Origin: Paraburkholderia sediminicola
Lineage (GTDB): Bacteria; Pseudomonadota; Gammaproteobacteria; Burkholderiales; Burkholderiaceae
Direction of reading: 5' to 3'
DNA length: 64,000 nucleotides
NCBI RefSeq assembly: GCF_902859805.1
Contig: NZ_CADIKC010000010.1
Coordinates: forward strand, 216,426-280,425
Shown piece by piece: positions 19,618-29,171 of the stretch (position 1 is the first letter of the stretch; the number at the start of each line of letters is the position of its first letter). A program made the position numbers and the translations under genes. The notes under the pieces are model-generated. The model saw only the letters and a program-made list of their open reading frames with translations, ran no database searches and was not told the DNA's origin.

Positions 19618-20961
19618 GCTTGCGGGCGTGCCGGGCGCGCCTGCAGGCGCACTCGGCGTGTGCGGCAAAACGCTCGAGGCGGGCGGGCCGGACATGGCGG
19701 GCCCATACTCGCCGTTGCCGTCGTCCGTCGATCTGTGTTGCTGTTGATCGGGTTGTTGCTGCCCGGGTGTCTGCAACAACGGCGGCAACTCGGAAGCGGG
19801 GCCTAAGGCCGGCACGGCCGGCATCGAAGCGGCCGGCTCTTCGCGCTGCGGCGCCGGCGCCGCTGTCGGCATTGGCATTTGCTTCGGCACGTCGCGCACA
19901 CTCACGCGGAACGGCGGTTTCTTGCCGAGATCCGCTTCAATCTGAATCCACTGGTTAAGACGATCATGCGGCGCAAGCGCGACACGCGTGAGGTTCGTCA
20001 CCAGCATCCCCTTGTCATTGCGTAGCGGCTGATCGATCACGAAGCCGGCGCTCGCGCGTTCGTCGTCGCAATGAATCACCAGCACCGGTCCGCGAAAAAT
20101 CTGCGCGAGTTTGACGAGGCTGCGTTTGAATTCCAGAAAGCCGTCGCGGCGCGTGTTCCGCGCAAAGCGCAGCCACGCGAAACGGTCGGGCCGTTCGTAG
20201 CGCTCCGGATCGGGGTCGCCCTGAATGAACACGACAATTGCACGTGCATCGCGGCGTTTCGCGTATTCGCCTGCATGTTCGAGCCAGAACGCATTGGCGA
20301 TCACGCGATCTTCGAACTCGCCATTGCGGCCGCCCGCGGTCAGATAGTGATTGTTCGGGCTCGGCGCGTTCAAACCGACAAACACGGTATCGCCGACTTG
20401 CCAGCGCACGTTCTCCCGGAACGGACGAAAGCGCGACACTTCACTCTCGCGCGTCAAGGCGATCGGGTTCTGACCCATCGACGTGGAGTCGGTGAAGAGG
20501 GTCTGGCGCAGTTGATCGAGTCGCTCAACCGGGTCGAAGCCGCCGGCCTCAGCCGTGCCGCAATCGGCCCAGTCGTGCTGGCCCGGAATGAAGAAGAGGG
20601 CAGGCCGCGACGTTTCGAGCAGCGCGTGGCGGCGTTCGTATAGCGCGTCGCGGCAGGCTTCTTTCGCGCCCTTCAGATTGCCGTCGTAGACGACGAACGA
20701 TACGTCGCGGTCGCGGCCGATTGCGTCGATCAGACGTTGCGTGGGCGCTTCGTCGGCGGGGCTTTGCATCGTGCTGGCAACGACCGCGAACGCGAAGCGC
20801 GGCGCTTCGGCATGCGCGAGCGGGGCACTCACCACGAGCACCACAAACGAGGCTAGCGACGCAAGCGACACCAGTCCACCCGTGAGCGTGAGGGCGTTGT
20901 TCAGCGCCGGGCAAATTTTGCACGGGCGCTGCGAGGGCCTGTGTGCGTCAATGATCTGCAT
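19597..20961 (-). CDS. secreted calcineurin-like phosphoesterase with degenerate motifs
   Basis: 454 residues from the ATG at 20961, which overlaps the mutS stop by 14 bases, so it is translationally coupled to mutS. A hydrophobic stretch ending LVVSAPLAHAEA (around residues 40-52) looks like a signal peptide. Remnants of metallophosphoesterase motifs are visible: YDGNLKG (where GDxxG is normal) and PGQHDWADC (where GNHDW is normal), with a later IHCDDE segment. The metal-ligand set is therefore incomplete. The last ~95 residues are Pro/Gln/Ala-rich. The fold assignment is moderate and enzymatic activity is doubtful. The start could be further downstream at a GTG before the hydrophobic stretch. 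Confidence 0.65.
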   Translation of the reverse strand: MQIIDAHRPSQRPCKICPALNNALTLTGGLVSLASLASFVVLVVSAPLAHAEAPRFAFAVVASTMQSPADEAPTQRLIDAIGRDRDVSFVVYDGNLKGAKEACRDALYERRHALLETSRPALFFIPGQHDWADCGTAEAGGFDPVERLDQLRQTLFTDSTSMGQNPIALTRESEVSRFRPFRENVRWQVGDTVFVGLNAPSPNNHYLTAGGRNGEFEDRVIANAFWLEHAGEYAKRRDARAIVVFIQGDPDPERYERPDRFAWLRFARNTRRDGFLEFKRSLVKLAQIFRGPVLVIHCDDERASAGFVIDQPLRNDKGMLVTNLTRVALAPHDRLNQWIQIEADLGKKPPFRVSVRDVPKQMPMPTAAPAPQREEPAASMPAVPALGPASELPPLLQTPGQQQPDQQQHRSTDDGNGEYGPAMSGPPASSVLPHTPSAPAGAPGTPASSVQRGP

Positions 20962-23632
20962 CCGGCGCGGCGGCCAGCTCGTGCAGTTCGTATAGCAGAT
21001 CGAGCGCTTCGCGCGGCCGCAGATCGTTCGGATCGATTGCGCGCAGACGCTCGACGAGCGCCTGCATGGCCGGCGAAACCGCTGCTGCTTGTTTGTCACC
21101 GGGTTCGTCGTCGGCGTCTTCGAGCAGCATGGGCATGGGCGCGGCGAACAGATCGAGTTGCGGTGCGGGTTGCGCCGCCGATTGCTGTTCAAGATGCGCA
21201 AGATGCTTGCGGGCCGCGCGAATCACTGCGTTCGGCACACCGGCCAGTTGCGCGACCTGCAAACCATAGCTCTGATTCGCCGGCCCTTCGCTGACCGCAT
21301 GCAGGAACACGATGCCGTGCCCATGCTCGACTGCCGACAGGTGCACATTGGCCGCGTGCGGAAACTCGGCGGGCAGCTGGGTCAATTCGAAGTAGTGGGT
21401 GGCGAACAGCGTGTGACAGCCGTTGTGCGAGAGCAGGTGCCGCGCGATGGCCCACGCCAGCGCGAGGCCGTCGAACGTCGACGTGCCGCGCCCGATCTCG
21501 TCCATCAGCACGAGACTTTGCGGGGTTGCGTCGTTCAGGATCGCCGCGGCTTCGGTCATCTCCACCATGAAGGTCGAGCGGCCGCCAGCCAGATCGTCCG
21601 CTGCGCCGATTCGCGTGAAGATGCGATCAATCGGACCGAATGCCGCGCGTCGTGCGGGCACATAGCTGCCGACGTAGGCCAGCAATGCGATCAGCGCGGT
21701 TTGCCGCATGAAGGTCGATTTACCGCCCATGTTCGGGCCGGTGATCAGCAGCAGCTTGCGCTCGGGTGTGAGCGTGCAGTCGTTAGCGATGAACTGCTCG
21801 ACCTGCGCCTCGACGACCGGATGCCGGCCCTGCTCGATTTCGATGCCGGTATCCGGCGAAAACGTCGGCGCGACCCAATCGAGTGCGCGAGCGCGTTCGG
21901 CGAAGGCCGCGAGCAGATCGAGTTCGGCGAGCGCCGCGGCGACCCGCTGGCAGTCCGGGATAAAAGGCAGCAGTGCTTGCAGCAATGCGTCGTAAAGCGA
22001 GCGTTCGCGGGCCAGTGCGCGTTCCTGCGCGGACAGCGCCTTGTCTTCGAACGTCTTCAGCTCCGGCGTGATGTAACGCTCGGCGTTTTTCAGCGTCTGA
22101 CGGCGGCGGTAATCGTCCGGCACCTTGTCAGTCTGGCCACGCGTGACTTCGATATAGAAGCCATGCACCTTGTTGTACTCGACTCGCAGGTTGCCGATAC
22201 CGGTGCGCGCCCGTTCGCGTGTTTCGAGGTCGATCAGGAACTGCCCGCAGTTCTCCGAAATATCGCGCAACTCGTCGAGTTCCGCATCGTAGCCCCGTGC
22301 GATTACGCCGCCGTCGCGCACCATCGCGGCGGGCTCCTGCGCGATGGCGCGCTTGAGCAGTTCGACGCAGGCTTGCGGCGGTTCGAGCGACGCATCGATA
22401 CGCGCCAGCGAATCCGCATTCGACGAAACGGCCGCGAGTTGCGTGCGCAACTCGGGCAAGGCGATGAACGTATCGCGTAGGCTAGACAGATCGCGGGGCC
22501 GAGCCGACAGCAGCGCGAGACGTCCGGTAATCCGCTCGATGTCGGAGACTTGCCGCAACGCGCCGCGCAGCGTGTCGACGCCCGCGCCCATCGGCGCGTC
22601 GAGCAATGCGCCGATGGCCTGCTGACGTGCTTGCGCCACAGCGGCTTCGCGCGGCGGATGGTGCAGCCAGTGACGCAACAGACGGCTGCCCATGGTCGTG
22701 CAGCAGGTGTCGAGCAGCGAACACAGCGTGGGCGATTCGGTGCCGCGCAGCGTTTCGGTAAGTTCAAGATTGCGGCGCGTGGCGGGGTCGAGCCCGATAT
22801 ATTCGGACTCGTATTCGACCTTCAGGCTGCGCACGTGACGCAATTGCTGGCCTTGCGTGGCCGCCGCATACAGCAGCAGCGCGCCGGCCGCGCCGCATGC
22901 CGCCGTTAGCGAGTGCGCACCGAAGCCGTCGAGGCCGGCCACTTCCAGTTGATCGCACAAACGTTGCGTGCCCGAGGCAATATCGAAGTGCCACACCGGC
23001 ACGCGGGTGAGGGCGCCGGCGTTGACCGGCGGCGTCCAGCTCGCGGAGTCGGCGGGCGCATCGGCCACCAGAATTTCCGCGGGACGAATCCGTTCGAGCG
23101 CGGCGGCCACCTGGTCGGGCGCCACTTCGGCGAGACGCAACGCGCCGCTCGCCAGATTCAACCACGCGAGCCCGACACTCGTTGCGACGCCGCGGCGGTT
23201 ATGCGCGACGCACAGCGCCATCAGGTAGACGTCGCTCTTATCGGACAGCAGGGCCGCGTCCGTCAACGTGCCCGGCGTGACCACGCGCATCACTTTGCGC
23301 TCGACAGGTCCTTTCGACGTAGCCGGGTCGCCGATCTGTTCGCAAATCGCGACGGATTCGCCGAGCTTTACCAGCTTGGCCAGATACTGTTCGACCGCGT
23401 GATGCGGCACGCCCGCCATTTTGATCGGATTGCCCGCTGACGCGCCGCGCTGCGTCAGTGTTAAATCGAGCAGACGCGCGGCCTTTTCCGCGTCTTCGAA
23501 AAAGAGCTCGTAGAAGTCGCCCATCCGGTAGAACACCAGCGTGCCCGGATGATCCGCCTTGATGCGCAGATACTGCTGCATCATCGGCGTGTGTTGTGCG
23601 ACGTCATTGGCCGCTGCGGTTTGAATGCCCAT
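20948..23632 (-). CDS. mutS: DNA mismatch repair protein MutS
   Basis: Mismatch-recognition ATPase. It has 894 residues. The mismatch-binding FYRMGDFYELF motif is near residue 35, the connector, lever and clamp regions follow, and the ABC-type ATPase has Walker A GPNMGGKST (about 630) and Walker B SLVLMDEIGRGTSTFDG (about 705). The C-terminal dimerisation/tetramerisation region ends LYELHELAAAPDADH. It is on the minus strand between lplT and the phosphoesterase gene. A GC-rich palindrome at 23697-23714 lies upstream. Confidence 0.97.
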   Translation of the reverse strand: MGIQTAAANDVAQHTPMMQQYLRIKADHPGTLVFYRMGDFYELFFEDAEKAARLLDLTLTQRGASAGNPIKMAGVPHHAVEQYLAKLVKLGESVAICEQIGDPATSKGPVERKVMRVVTPGTLTDAALLSDKSDVYLMALCVAHNRRGVATSVGLAWLNLASGALRLAEVAPDQVAAALERIRPAEILVADAPADSASWTPPVNAGALTRVPVWHFDIASGTQRLCDQLEVAGLDGFGAHSLTAACGAAGALLLYAAATQGQQLRHVRSLKVEYESEYIGLDPATRRNLELTETLRGTESPTLCSLLDTCCTTMGSRLLRHWLHHPPREAAVAQARQQAIGALLDAPMGAGVDTLRGALRQVSDIERITGRLALLSARPRDLSSLRDTFIALPELRTQLAAVSSNADSLARIDASLEPPQACVELLKRAIAQEPAAMVRDGGVIARGYDAELDELRDISENCGQFLIDLETRERARTGIGNLRVEYNKVHGFYIEVTRGQTDKVPDDYRRRQTLKNAERYITPELKTFEDKALSAQERALARERSLYDALLQALLPFIPDCQRVAAALAELDLLAAFAERARALDWVAPTFSPDTGIEIEQGRHPVVEAQVEQFIANDCTLTPERKLLLITGPNMGGKSTFMRQTALIALLAYVGSYVPARRAAFGPIDRIFTRIGAADDLAGGRSTFMVEMTEAAAILNDATPQSLVLMDEIGRGTSTFDGLALAWAIARHLLSHNGCHTLFATHYFELTQLPAEFPHAANVHLSAVEHGHGIVFLHAVSEGPANQSYGLQVAQLAGVPNAVIRAARKHLAHLEQQSAAQPAPQLDLFAAPMPMLLEDADDEPGDKQAAAVSPAMQALVERLRAIDPNDLRPREALDLLYELHELAAAPDADH

Positions 23633-23778
23633 CCGTGGTGTCTTTTGCGTTAGCTGTTCAGGGCGTGAGTTTAACCCGCCAGCGGGGCGAGCGGACCCTG
23701 GCCGGACGGCCAGGCGTTACGCAATTTATCTGTAGCAAGACAGATTCTCGCGCCAGCCGGGCGATTCTCGCCATGCCA

Positions 23779-25077
23779 TCATTCTTCAACGAGCGCGCGC
23801 ATATCCACCGTGCGCTCGTTCACGGCGCTGCGCCGCTTTGCGAGCCACATCATGAACGTGATGAAACTGCCGAATACGACAATGATCCATTGCGCCGGCA
23901 TCTTCGCGGTGAGCAGTATCGCGTAGGCCCCGAGCATCAGCAGCACGGCCAGATTCTGGTTGAAATTTTGCACCGCGATCGAATGCCCTGCGGAGAGCAA
24001 GGTCGCGCCACGATGCTGGAGGATCGCGTTCATCGGCACGATAAAAAAGCCGGACAGCGCGCCGAGCAGGATCATCAGCGGATAGGCGAGCAGGATATAG
24101 ATCGGCAGCACGTACGAGCCGATACGGATGCCGGCGCCCGCCGGAAACAGGTCCCGGTTGTAGAACGCCACGGCGATCGCGACCGCGCCGGTGAGAATGC
24201 CGATCGGCAGCACGCGCAGCGAGTTGCGCAATGGAATCAACGCCGCCGCGGCAGCCGCGCCGACGGCGATGCCAAGCCCTGTCACGCCTTGCATCACGGC
24301 CGCCTTCGAGAGCGACAGGCCAAGGTTCACGTTGGCCCATTTGAGCACCAGCAATTGCAGCGTGACCGCGCCGCCCCACATCAGCGTCGTGACCCACAGC
24401 GCGATTTGCGCGAGCTTGTCGGCCCACAACACGTTGAAGCAATGATAGAAGTCGCCGACCAGTTTCTTCGGCTCGTTCAAACGGTTCGGATAACGCGCGC
24501 CGGTATCGGGAATGAAGATGTTGATCGCCGCCGCGATGGCATACGTAACCATCACCGCGAACATCGCGAGATCGGCGGAAGAGCGGATCAGCGGCAGATG
24601 CGCATGCGCGACGAACCGGTCGGCGAGCGTGCTGATCAGCGCACCGCCGACCATCGTGCCGACAATGGTCGACAGGACGGTGGCCGATTCGAGCCACGCG
24701 TTCGCCTTGACGAGTTTTTCTGCGGGCAGGAGTTCGGTGAGAATGCCGTACTTGGCCGGCGAATACGCGGCCGCGCCAAAGCCGACCACGCCATACGCAA
24801 TCATCGGATGGACGCCGGCGATCATCATCAGGCAACCGCTCGCCTTGAGCGCGTTGGAGATAAACATCACGTGGCGCTTTTGCATCGCGTCGGCGAACGC
24901 GCCGACGAAGGGGGCGAGCAACACGTAGGAGACGGTGAAGAAAATCTGCAGCAGCGGCGTGACCCAGGCGGCCGAACGGATCACCGATAGCAGGGCGATG
25001 GCGGCGATCAGCAGGGCATTGTCCGCGAGCGACGAAACGAACTGCGCCGCGATGATTGTGTAGAAGCCTTTTTTCAT
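23779..25077 (-). CDS. lplT: lysophospholipid transporter LplT
   Basis: Major facilitator superfamily flippase that imports lysophospholipids for re-acylation. 432 residues from the ATG at 25077 (MKKGFYTIIAAQFVSSLADNAL); the longer frame to 25146 is not membrane-protein-like. There are 12 predicted membrane helices and a conserved AYSPAKYGILTELLP segment (about 100-115). No Aas acyltransferase, its usual enterobacterial partner, is nearby, so Aas must be elsewhere or another acyltransferase used. The C-terminus is a basic tail (WLAKRRSAVNERTVDMRALVEE). Confidence 0.9.
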   Translation of the reverse strand: MKKGFYTIIAAQFVSSLADNALLIAAIALLSVIRSAAWVTPLLQIFFTVSYVLLAPFVGAFADAMQKRHVMFISNALKASGCLMMIAGVHPMIAYGVVGFGAAAYSPAKYGILTELLPAEKLVKANAWLESATVLSTIVGTMVGGALISTLADRFVAHAHLPLIRSSADLAMFAVMVTYAIAAAINIFIPDTGARYPNRLNEPKKLVGDFYHCFNVLWADKLAQIALWVTTLMWGGAVTLQLLVLKWANVNLGLSLSKAAVMQGVTGLGIAVGAAAAAALIPLRNSLRVLPIGILTGAVAIAVAFYNRDLFPAGAGIRIGSYVLPIYILLAYPLMILLGALSGFFIVPMNAILQHRGATLLSAGHSIAVQNFNQNLAVLLMLGAYAILLTAKMPAQWIIVVFGSFITFMMWLAKRRSAVNERTVDMRALVEE

Positions 25078-25218
25078 GAAGCGGATCGGAAGCTGCGCGC
25101 AAATCTGACGCGAAGCAGGGCGCTGCAAGAAGCGCGCAAAACGCAACCGGCGATCGAACGTGCCGGCGCGGCATCCCGCTTTGTAGCACGAACGCCTGCC
25201 GGATGCAGGCGAGCCAAC

Positions 25219-25243
25219 GAAAAAGCGGCCGAAGCCGCTTTGC
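25219..25243 (-). terminator. terminator of suhB
   Basis: Read on the minus strand: 8-bp stem AAAGCGGC / GCCGCTTT with a stable TTCG tetraloop and a T tract, 46 bases after the suhB stop. Confidence 0.85.
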
Positions 25244-25288
25244 GTATTACCGATGCCGGCGCCAGGCCGGCCAGTCCAGACCTGAGCC

Positions 25289-26092
25289 TTAAGCCGACTG
25301 CTGGCGCGTGCGGCTGTAGCGCGACAGGATCGGGATCATCTGCGCGTAGACCTTCGGATTGCCCGCGACGATTTCGCCGACGTGCAGGAAGTCCGAGTCG
25401 CCCGTGTAATTACCCACCAGACCGCCGGCTTCCGTGATCAGCAGGCTGCCCGCGGCGACGTCCCACGGATTCAGGCCTTGCTCGAAGAAACCGTCCATAC
25501 GGCCCGCGGCAACGTTGGCCAGATCGAGCGCGGCAGCGCCCGGACGGCGCAGGCCGGCACAGGCTTCGGTCATTTCAGCGAACTGGCGGCCGTACGCTTC
25601 GAGGCCGTCCTTTTCGCGGAACGGGAAGCCGGTGCCGATCAGGCCGTCAGCCAGGCGGTCGCGCTTGGCGACGCGAATGCGGCGGTCGTTCAGGAACGCA
25701 CCGCGGCCGCGCGAGGCGGTGAACAGGTCGTTGCGGGTCGGATCGTAGACCACGGCCTGCGTCACGATGCCCTTGTGGGCAAGCGCGATCGACACGCAGT
25801 AGTACGGGAAGCCGTGGATGAAATTGGTGGTGCCGTCGAGCGGATCGATGATCCACTGATATTCGGATTCGTTGTCCGACTTGCCGGATTCTTCGGCGAG
25901 GATGGCGTGATCGGGGTAGGCTGTCTTGAGCGTGTCGATGATCGCCGCTTCAGACGCTTTGTCGACCTCCGTGACGAAATCGTTGTGCTGTTTCTTGCTG
26001 ACCTGGAGCAGATCGAGGTCGAGCGACGCGCGGTTGATGATCTGGGCTGCGCGGCGCGCGGCCTTCACAGCGATATTGAGCATGGGATGCAT
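25289..26092 (-). CDS. suhB: inositol monophosphatase family protein SuhB
   Basis: Lithium-sensitive, magnesium-dependent phosphatase; in E. coli SuhB also joins rRNA antitermination complexes. It has 267 residues. The metal-binding motifs are EE at 67-68, DPLDGTTNFIHG at 83-94 (DGT with D83 and D86 as ligands), and NPWDVAAGSLLITEAGG at about 211. All are intact, so the enzyme should be active. The C-terminal tail SRYSRTRQQSA is short. Monocistronic, with its own terminator, divergent from trmJ. Confidence 0.93.
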   Translation of the reverse strand: MHPMLNIAVKAARRAAQIINRASLDLDLLQVSKKQHNDFVTEVDKASEAAIIDTLKTAYPDHAILAEESGKSDNESEYQWIIDPLDGTTNFIHGFPYYCVSIALAHKGIVTQAVVYDPTRNDLFTASRGRGAFLNDRRIRVAKRDRLADGLIGTGFPFREKDGLEAYGRQFAEMTEACAGLRRPGAAALDLANVAAGRMDGFFEQGLNPWDVAAGSLLITEAGGLVGNYTGDSDFLHVGEIVAGNPKVYAQMIPILSRYSRTRQQSA

Positions 26093-26466
26093 GAGACTGG
26101 ATCCTTGTGCCGGGGCAGCACGGCTGCTTACCGGTAAATGAGCGCGGGATGAGCGCTAATTGAGCGCCATCAAAGGGCGCGGAAACAGCACGGAACGCAC
26201 GTCCGGTAACGAACCGGGTGCGCATTCCGCCGACGGAGACGAATTGGATAAGAACGAGGCGCCGGAGCTTTCACAGGAGAAAACCGGGCGCGAATATTGG
26301 TATTTTACCTGAGTCCGGGCGCCGCGGCAGCGCTTGCTGCCCGGTATGTCGTGCAACGGTCCGACGGCGCGGTTCTGGCGCGGCGCACACGCGTATTTCG
26401 GAGTCGATGCAGCGTTGGCGCTACTTGGCGCTACCATACGCGTTCTTTAGCTTGTCGAGTTTCATC

Positions 26467-27303
26467 GTGGACCACACCCACCATTCTTCCGATCCCGCCG
26501 TGGCGGACCTGCGCGGCGGTTTTACGTCGACGCGCTTCGTGCTCGTCGAGCCCAGCCATCCCGGTAACGTCGGCGCGGCGGCGCGCGCGCTGAAAACCAT
26601 GGGTTTCTCGCGCCTCGTGCTGGTGTCGCCGCGTGTGCCGCACGTGCAAAGCGATCCGGAAGCCATCGCCATGGCGAGCGGCGCTGACGACGTGCTGGCG
26701 TCAGCGCACGTCGTACCGACGCTTGCCGATGCGCTGAATGGCGTGCATTGGTCGATTGCGCTGACCGCCCGGCTGCGCGAATACGGGCCGCCTCAATGGA
26801 CGCCGCGTGCCGCGGCCGGCGCCGCGCGTGAGCAGGCGCTACATGGCGAGATCGCGCTGGTGTTCGGCAACGAGCGCACGGGCCTGTCGAACGAAGACGT
26901 TGAGCGTTGCAGCGCGCTCGCGCATATTCCGGCCAATCCTGCCTACAGTTCGCTCAATCTTGCACAGGCCGTGCAGGTGTTGGCGTATGAATTGCGCACG
27001 ACGTACCTGTCCTCGGACGAAGCAGGGGCTGCGGCCTCCGCGGTGGCTCAGGCGGCGGCCGGGCAGGGCGAGCCGGTCGGCGCGCGGGCGGCAAGCGACG
27101 AGATCGAAAGCATGTACGCGCATCTGGAGAGCGCGCTGGTCGCGCTCGAGTTTCTCGATCCGGCCAATCCGAAGAAATTGATGTCCCGCTTGCGGCGCCT
27201 GTTCGCACGTTCCGGTCTGGAGCGCGAGGAAGTGAATATCGTGCGCGGCATCGCCAAACATATTCTGCTGAAGACCAGGCCGCCCGGCGGCGACGCGTCT
27301 TAA
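26467..27303 (+). CDS. trmJ: tRNA (cytidine/uridine-32-2'-O)-methyltransferase TrmJ
   Basis: SPOUT-family methyltransferase modifying position 32 in the tRNA anticodon loop. The core has FVLVEPSHPGNVGAAARALKTMGF near the N-terminus, the knot region LVFGNERTGLSNEDVE and IPANPAYSSLNLAQAVQVLAYEL. The C-terminal helical extension (about 195-278) fits TrmJ. I use GTG 26467 (VDHTHHSSDP); ATG 26407 is possible but its GGAG is only 3 bases away, and the frame back to 26218 is unlikely. Length from 26467 is 278 residues, slightly above the family norm because of the N-terminus. Confidence 0.9.
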   Translation: MDHTHHSSDPAVADLRGGFTSTRFVLVEPSHPGNVGAAARALKTMGFSRLVLVSPRVPHVQSDPEAIAMASGADDVLASAHVVPTLADALNGVHWSIALTARLREYGPPQWTPRAAAGAAREQALHGEIALVFGNERTGLSNEDVERCSALAHIPANPAYSSLNLAQAVQVLAYELRTTYLSSDEAGAAASAVAQAAAGQGEPVGARAASDEIESMYAHLESALVALEFLDPANPKKLMSRLRRLFARSGLEREEVNIVRGIAKHILLKTRPPGGDAS

Positions 27304-27485
27304 GGGCTCCCTGCCCATCAATCTACGACCTTGCCGGCAGCGTGGGCTTCCGGCAGGTTTCGCGCAATCGCCCTACAATCGCTCGAAACGTTCTAAGCAA
27401 AGCTGCCGATCTGCTATGCGGCAAGCATCCGCCGTGCGTGGTGTTTCGCGCAGGCGGTCCTTTCCCCCACAACATAGTCCCTGCC

Positions 27486-28316
27486 ATGTTCACGAGACTC
27501 CGCGAAGACATCGCCACGATCCGCGAGCGCGATCCCGCCGCCCGCAGCGCCTGGGAAGTCCTCACGTGTTATCCGGGTCTGCACGCGCTCGTGCTGCACC
27601 GGCTCGCGCACGCCTGCTGGCAAGCTAAACGCCGCTGGCTCGCGCGTTTCATCTCGCAGATGGCGCGCTTCATGACCGGCATCGAAATCCATCCGGGCGC
27701 CACGCTGGGCCGCCGTGTGTTCATCGATCACGGCATGGGCGTCGTGATTGGCGAGACGGCGCAAGTCGGTGACGAATGCACGATCTACCAGGGCGTGACC
27801 CTCGGCGGCACGTCGCTCACGCGGGGAGCGAAGCGGCATCCTACGCTTGAGCGTGGTGTGATCGTCGGCGCGGGGGCGAAGGTGCTCGGCGGCTTTACGA
27901 TCGGCGCGGACGCAAAAATCGGCTCGAATGCGGTGGTCACGAAGCCGGTGCCGGCGCGCGGCACGGCGGTGGGTAATCCGGCGCGGATCATCGTCCCGGC
28001 AGCGGCTGCCGTGGTAGCCGCGGCGAGCGCATCGGCAAATGGCGCGTCGCGTGAGTCGAAAGTCACGTCGGAAAAGAGCGGGTTCTGCGCTTACGGCATC
28101 ACGCCGAATGCGGACGATCCAGTATCGCTGGCGATTCACGGCCTGATCGACCACGCTGCCACGCAATCGAAGCGTATCGACGAAATCGTCGACGCGCTGG
28201 AGCGGCTGGGAACCAGTCTGGAAGGTTTGCAAGGCGCCGACGCGGCGCTGCTCGATCTGCGGCGCCTGTCGGCCGCGATTGCAGGAAAGGTGGAAGGGGC
28301 GGTGGCGGAGCGCTAG
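27486..28316 (+). CDS. cysE: serine O-acetyltransferase CysE (EpsC type)
   Basis: Transfers acetyl from acetyl-CoA to L-serine, the first step of cysteine synthesis. 276 residues from ATG 27486 (MFTRLREDIATIRERDPAA). The N-terminal helical domain is short, and the left-handed beta helix has hexapeptide repeats with the catalytic FIDHGMGVVIGETAQVGD segment (about 80-97) and the TLGGTSLTRGAKRHP motif. After NPARIIVP (about 166) a ~105-residue C-terminal extension follows: an Ala/Ser-rich linker and a helical region (IDEIVDALERLGTSLEGLQ). Such tails occur in betaproteobacterial SATs; whether the tail binds cysteine synthase is unknown. Confidence 0.92.
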   Translation: MFTRLREDIATIRERDPAARSAWEVLTCYPGLHALVLHRLAHACWQAKRRWLARFISQMARFMTGIEIHPGATLGRRVFIDHGMGVVIGETAQVGDECTIYQGVTLGGTSLTRGAKRHPTLERGVIVGAGAKVLGGFTIGADAKIGSNAVVTKPVPARGTAVGNPARIIVPAAAAVVAAASASANGASRESKVTSEKSGFCAYGITPNADDPVSLAIHGLIDHAATQSKRIDEIVDALERLGTSLEGLQGADAALLDLRRLSAAIAGKVEGAVAER

Positions 28317-28326
28317 GTCAAGCTGG

Positions 28327-29124
28327 TCAATTCAGCGGCAACGCGCGAATCCCTTCCGCGTCGATGCGCAGGTAACCGCCACGGCGCTCGCCGTGGTCGA
28401 GATCCCAATCCGGCAACACCCAGCGCGTGCCGCCCGGCTCACGATGCAGCGCCGGACGATGCGTGTGCCCATGAATGATCGTGGCTGTTTTCGACACCTT
28501 GAATAGCGCAGCGATGGCCTTCGGCGTTACGTCATACTTCGGCGAAACCGGACGCGAACGGCCTTGCTGGCTTTTCGAGCGCATGTTTTCCGCGAGCGCC
28601 TGACGCCAGCGAAACGGCCACGCGAGAAACAGCATCTGCGCCAAACGGCTGCGTGCAAAGCGCCGGAAAAATTGATAGCCGCGGTCCGCGGTGCAGAGGC
28701 CGTCGCCATGCGCGAGTACGATCCGCGTGCCGAATGCGGTGATCACGAACGGGTCGGGCAGCCAGATCGCGCCGGCCGCTTTCATGAAGCGCTTGCCGAG
28801 CAGAAAATCACGATTGCCGTGCATGATGTAGAGCGCGATACCGCGTTCCGACAACGTATGCAGCAACGCCGCCATGCGCGCGACGAACGGCTCGACGAGC
28901 ATGTCGTCGCCGATCCAGTACTCGAACAGATCGCCGAGAATGAAAACCGAATCCGCCTGCTCGGCCGTGACGCGCACGAAGTGTTCGAACGCGGCGACCG
29001 TGTGCGGAATCGCCTCGCTCAGATGAATATCGGAGAGGAAAAAAAACGGGCGTGCGGCGTGCGGGCGTTTGCCCTCGCCAGGCACGCCCGCGGCGACGCT
29101 TCGCAGCGGCGTTTCTTGCAGCAT
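28327..29124 (-). CDS. lpxH: UDP-2,3-diacylglucosamine diphosphatase LpxH
   Basis: Lipid A biosynthesis enzyme hydrolysing UDP-2,3-diacylglucosamine to lipid X; peripheral inner-membrane, Mn-dependent. It has 265 residues with all calcineurin-like metal motifs: SDIHL (D32, H34), LGDLFEYW (D65), HGNRD (N104), AHGDGLC and IIHGHTHRP. The first ~25 residues are polar and extend beyond the usual family start. It lies downstream of ppiB in a minus-strand block, the same neighbourhood (cysS-ppiA/B-lpxH) seen in many proteobacteria. Confidence 0.95.
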   Translation of the reverse strand: MLQETPLRSVAAGVPGEGKRPHAARPFFFLSDIHLSEAIPHTVAAFEHFVRVTAEQADSVFILGDLFEYWIGDDMLVEPFVARMAALLHTLSERGIALYIMHGNRDFLLGKRFMKAAGAIWLPDPFVITAFGTRIVLAHGDGLCTADRGYQFFRRFARSRLAQMLFLAWPFRWRQALAENMRSKSQQGRSRPVSPKYDVTPKAIAALFKVSKTATIIHGHTHRPALHREPGGTRWVLPDWDLDHGERRGGYLRIDAEGIRALPLN

Positions 29125-29171
29125 TGAAGGTGCCTGATATCAGTTCAAACGGGTTGGCCCTGATCGGACGC

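Noticed and set aside
23697..23714. Palindrome CCTGGCC-GGAC-GGCCAGG as a terminator
   Set aside because: It has no T tract on either strand.
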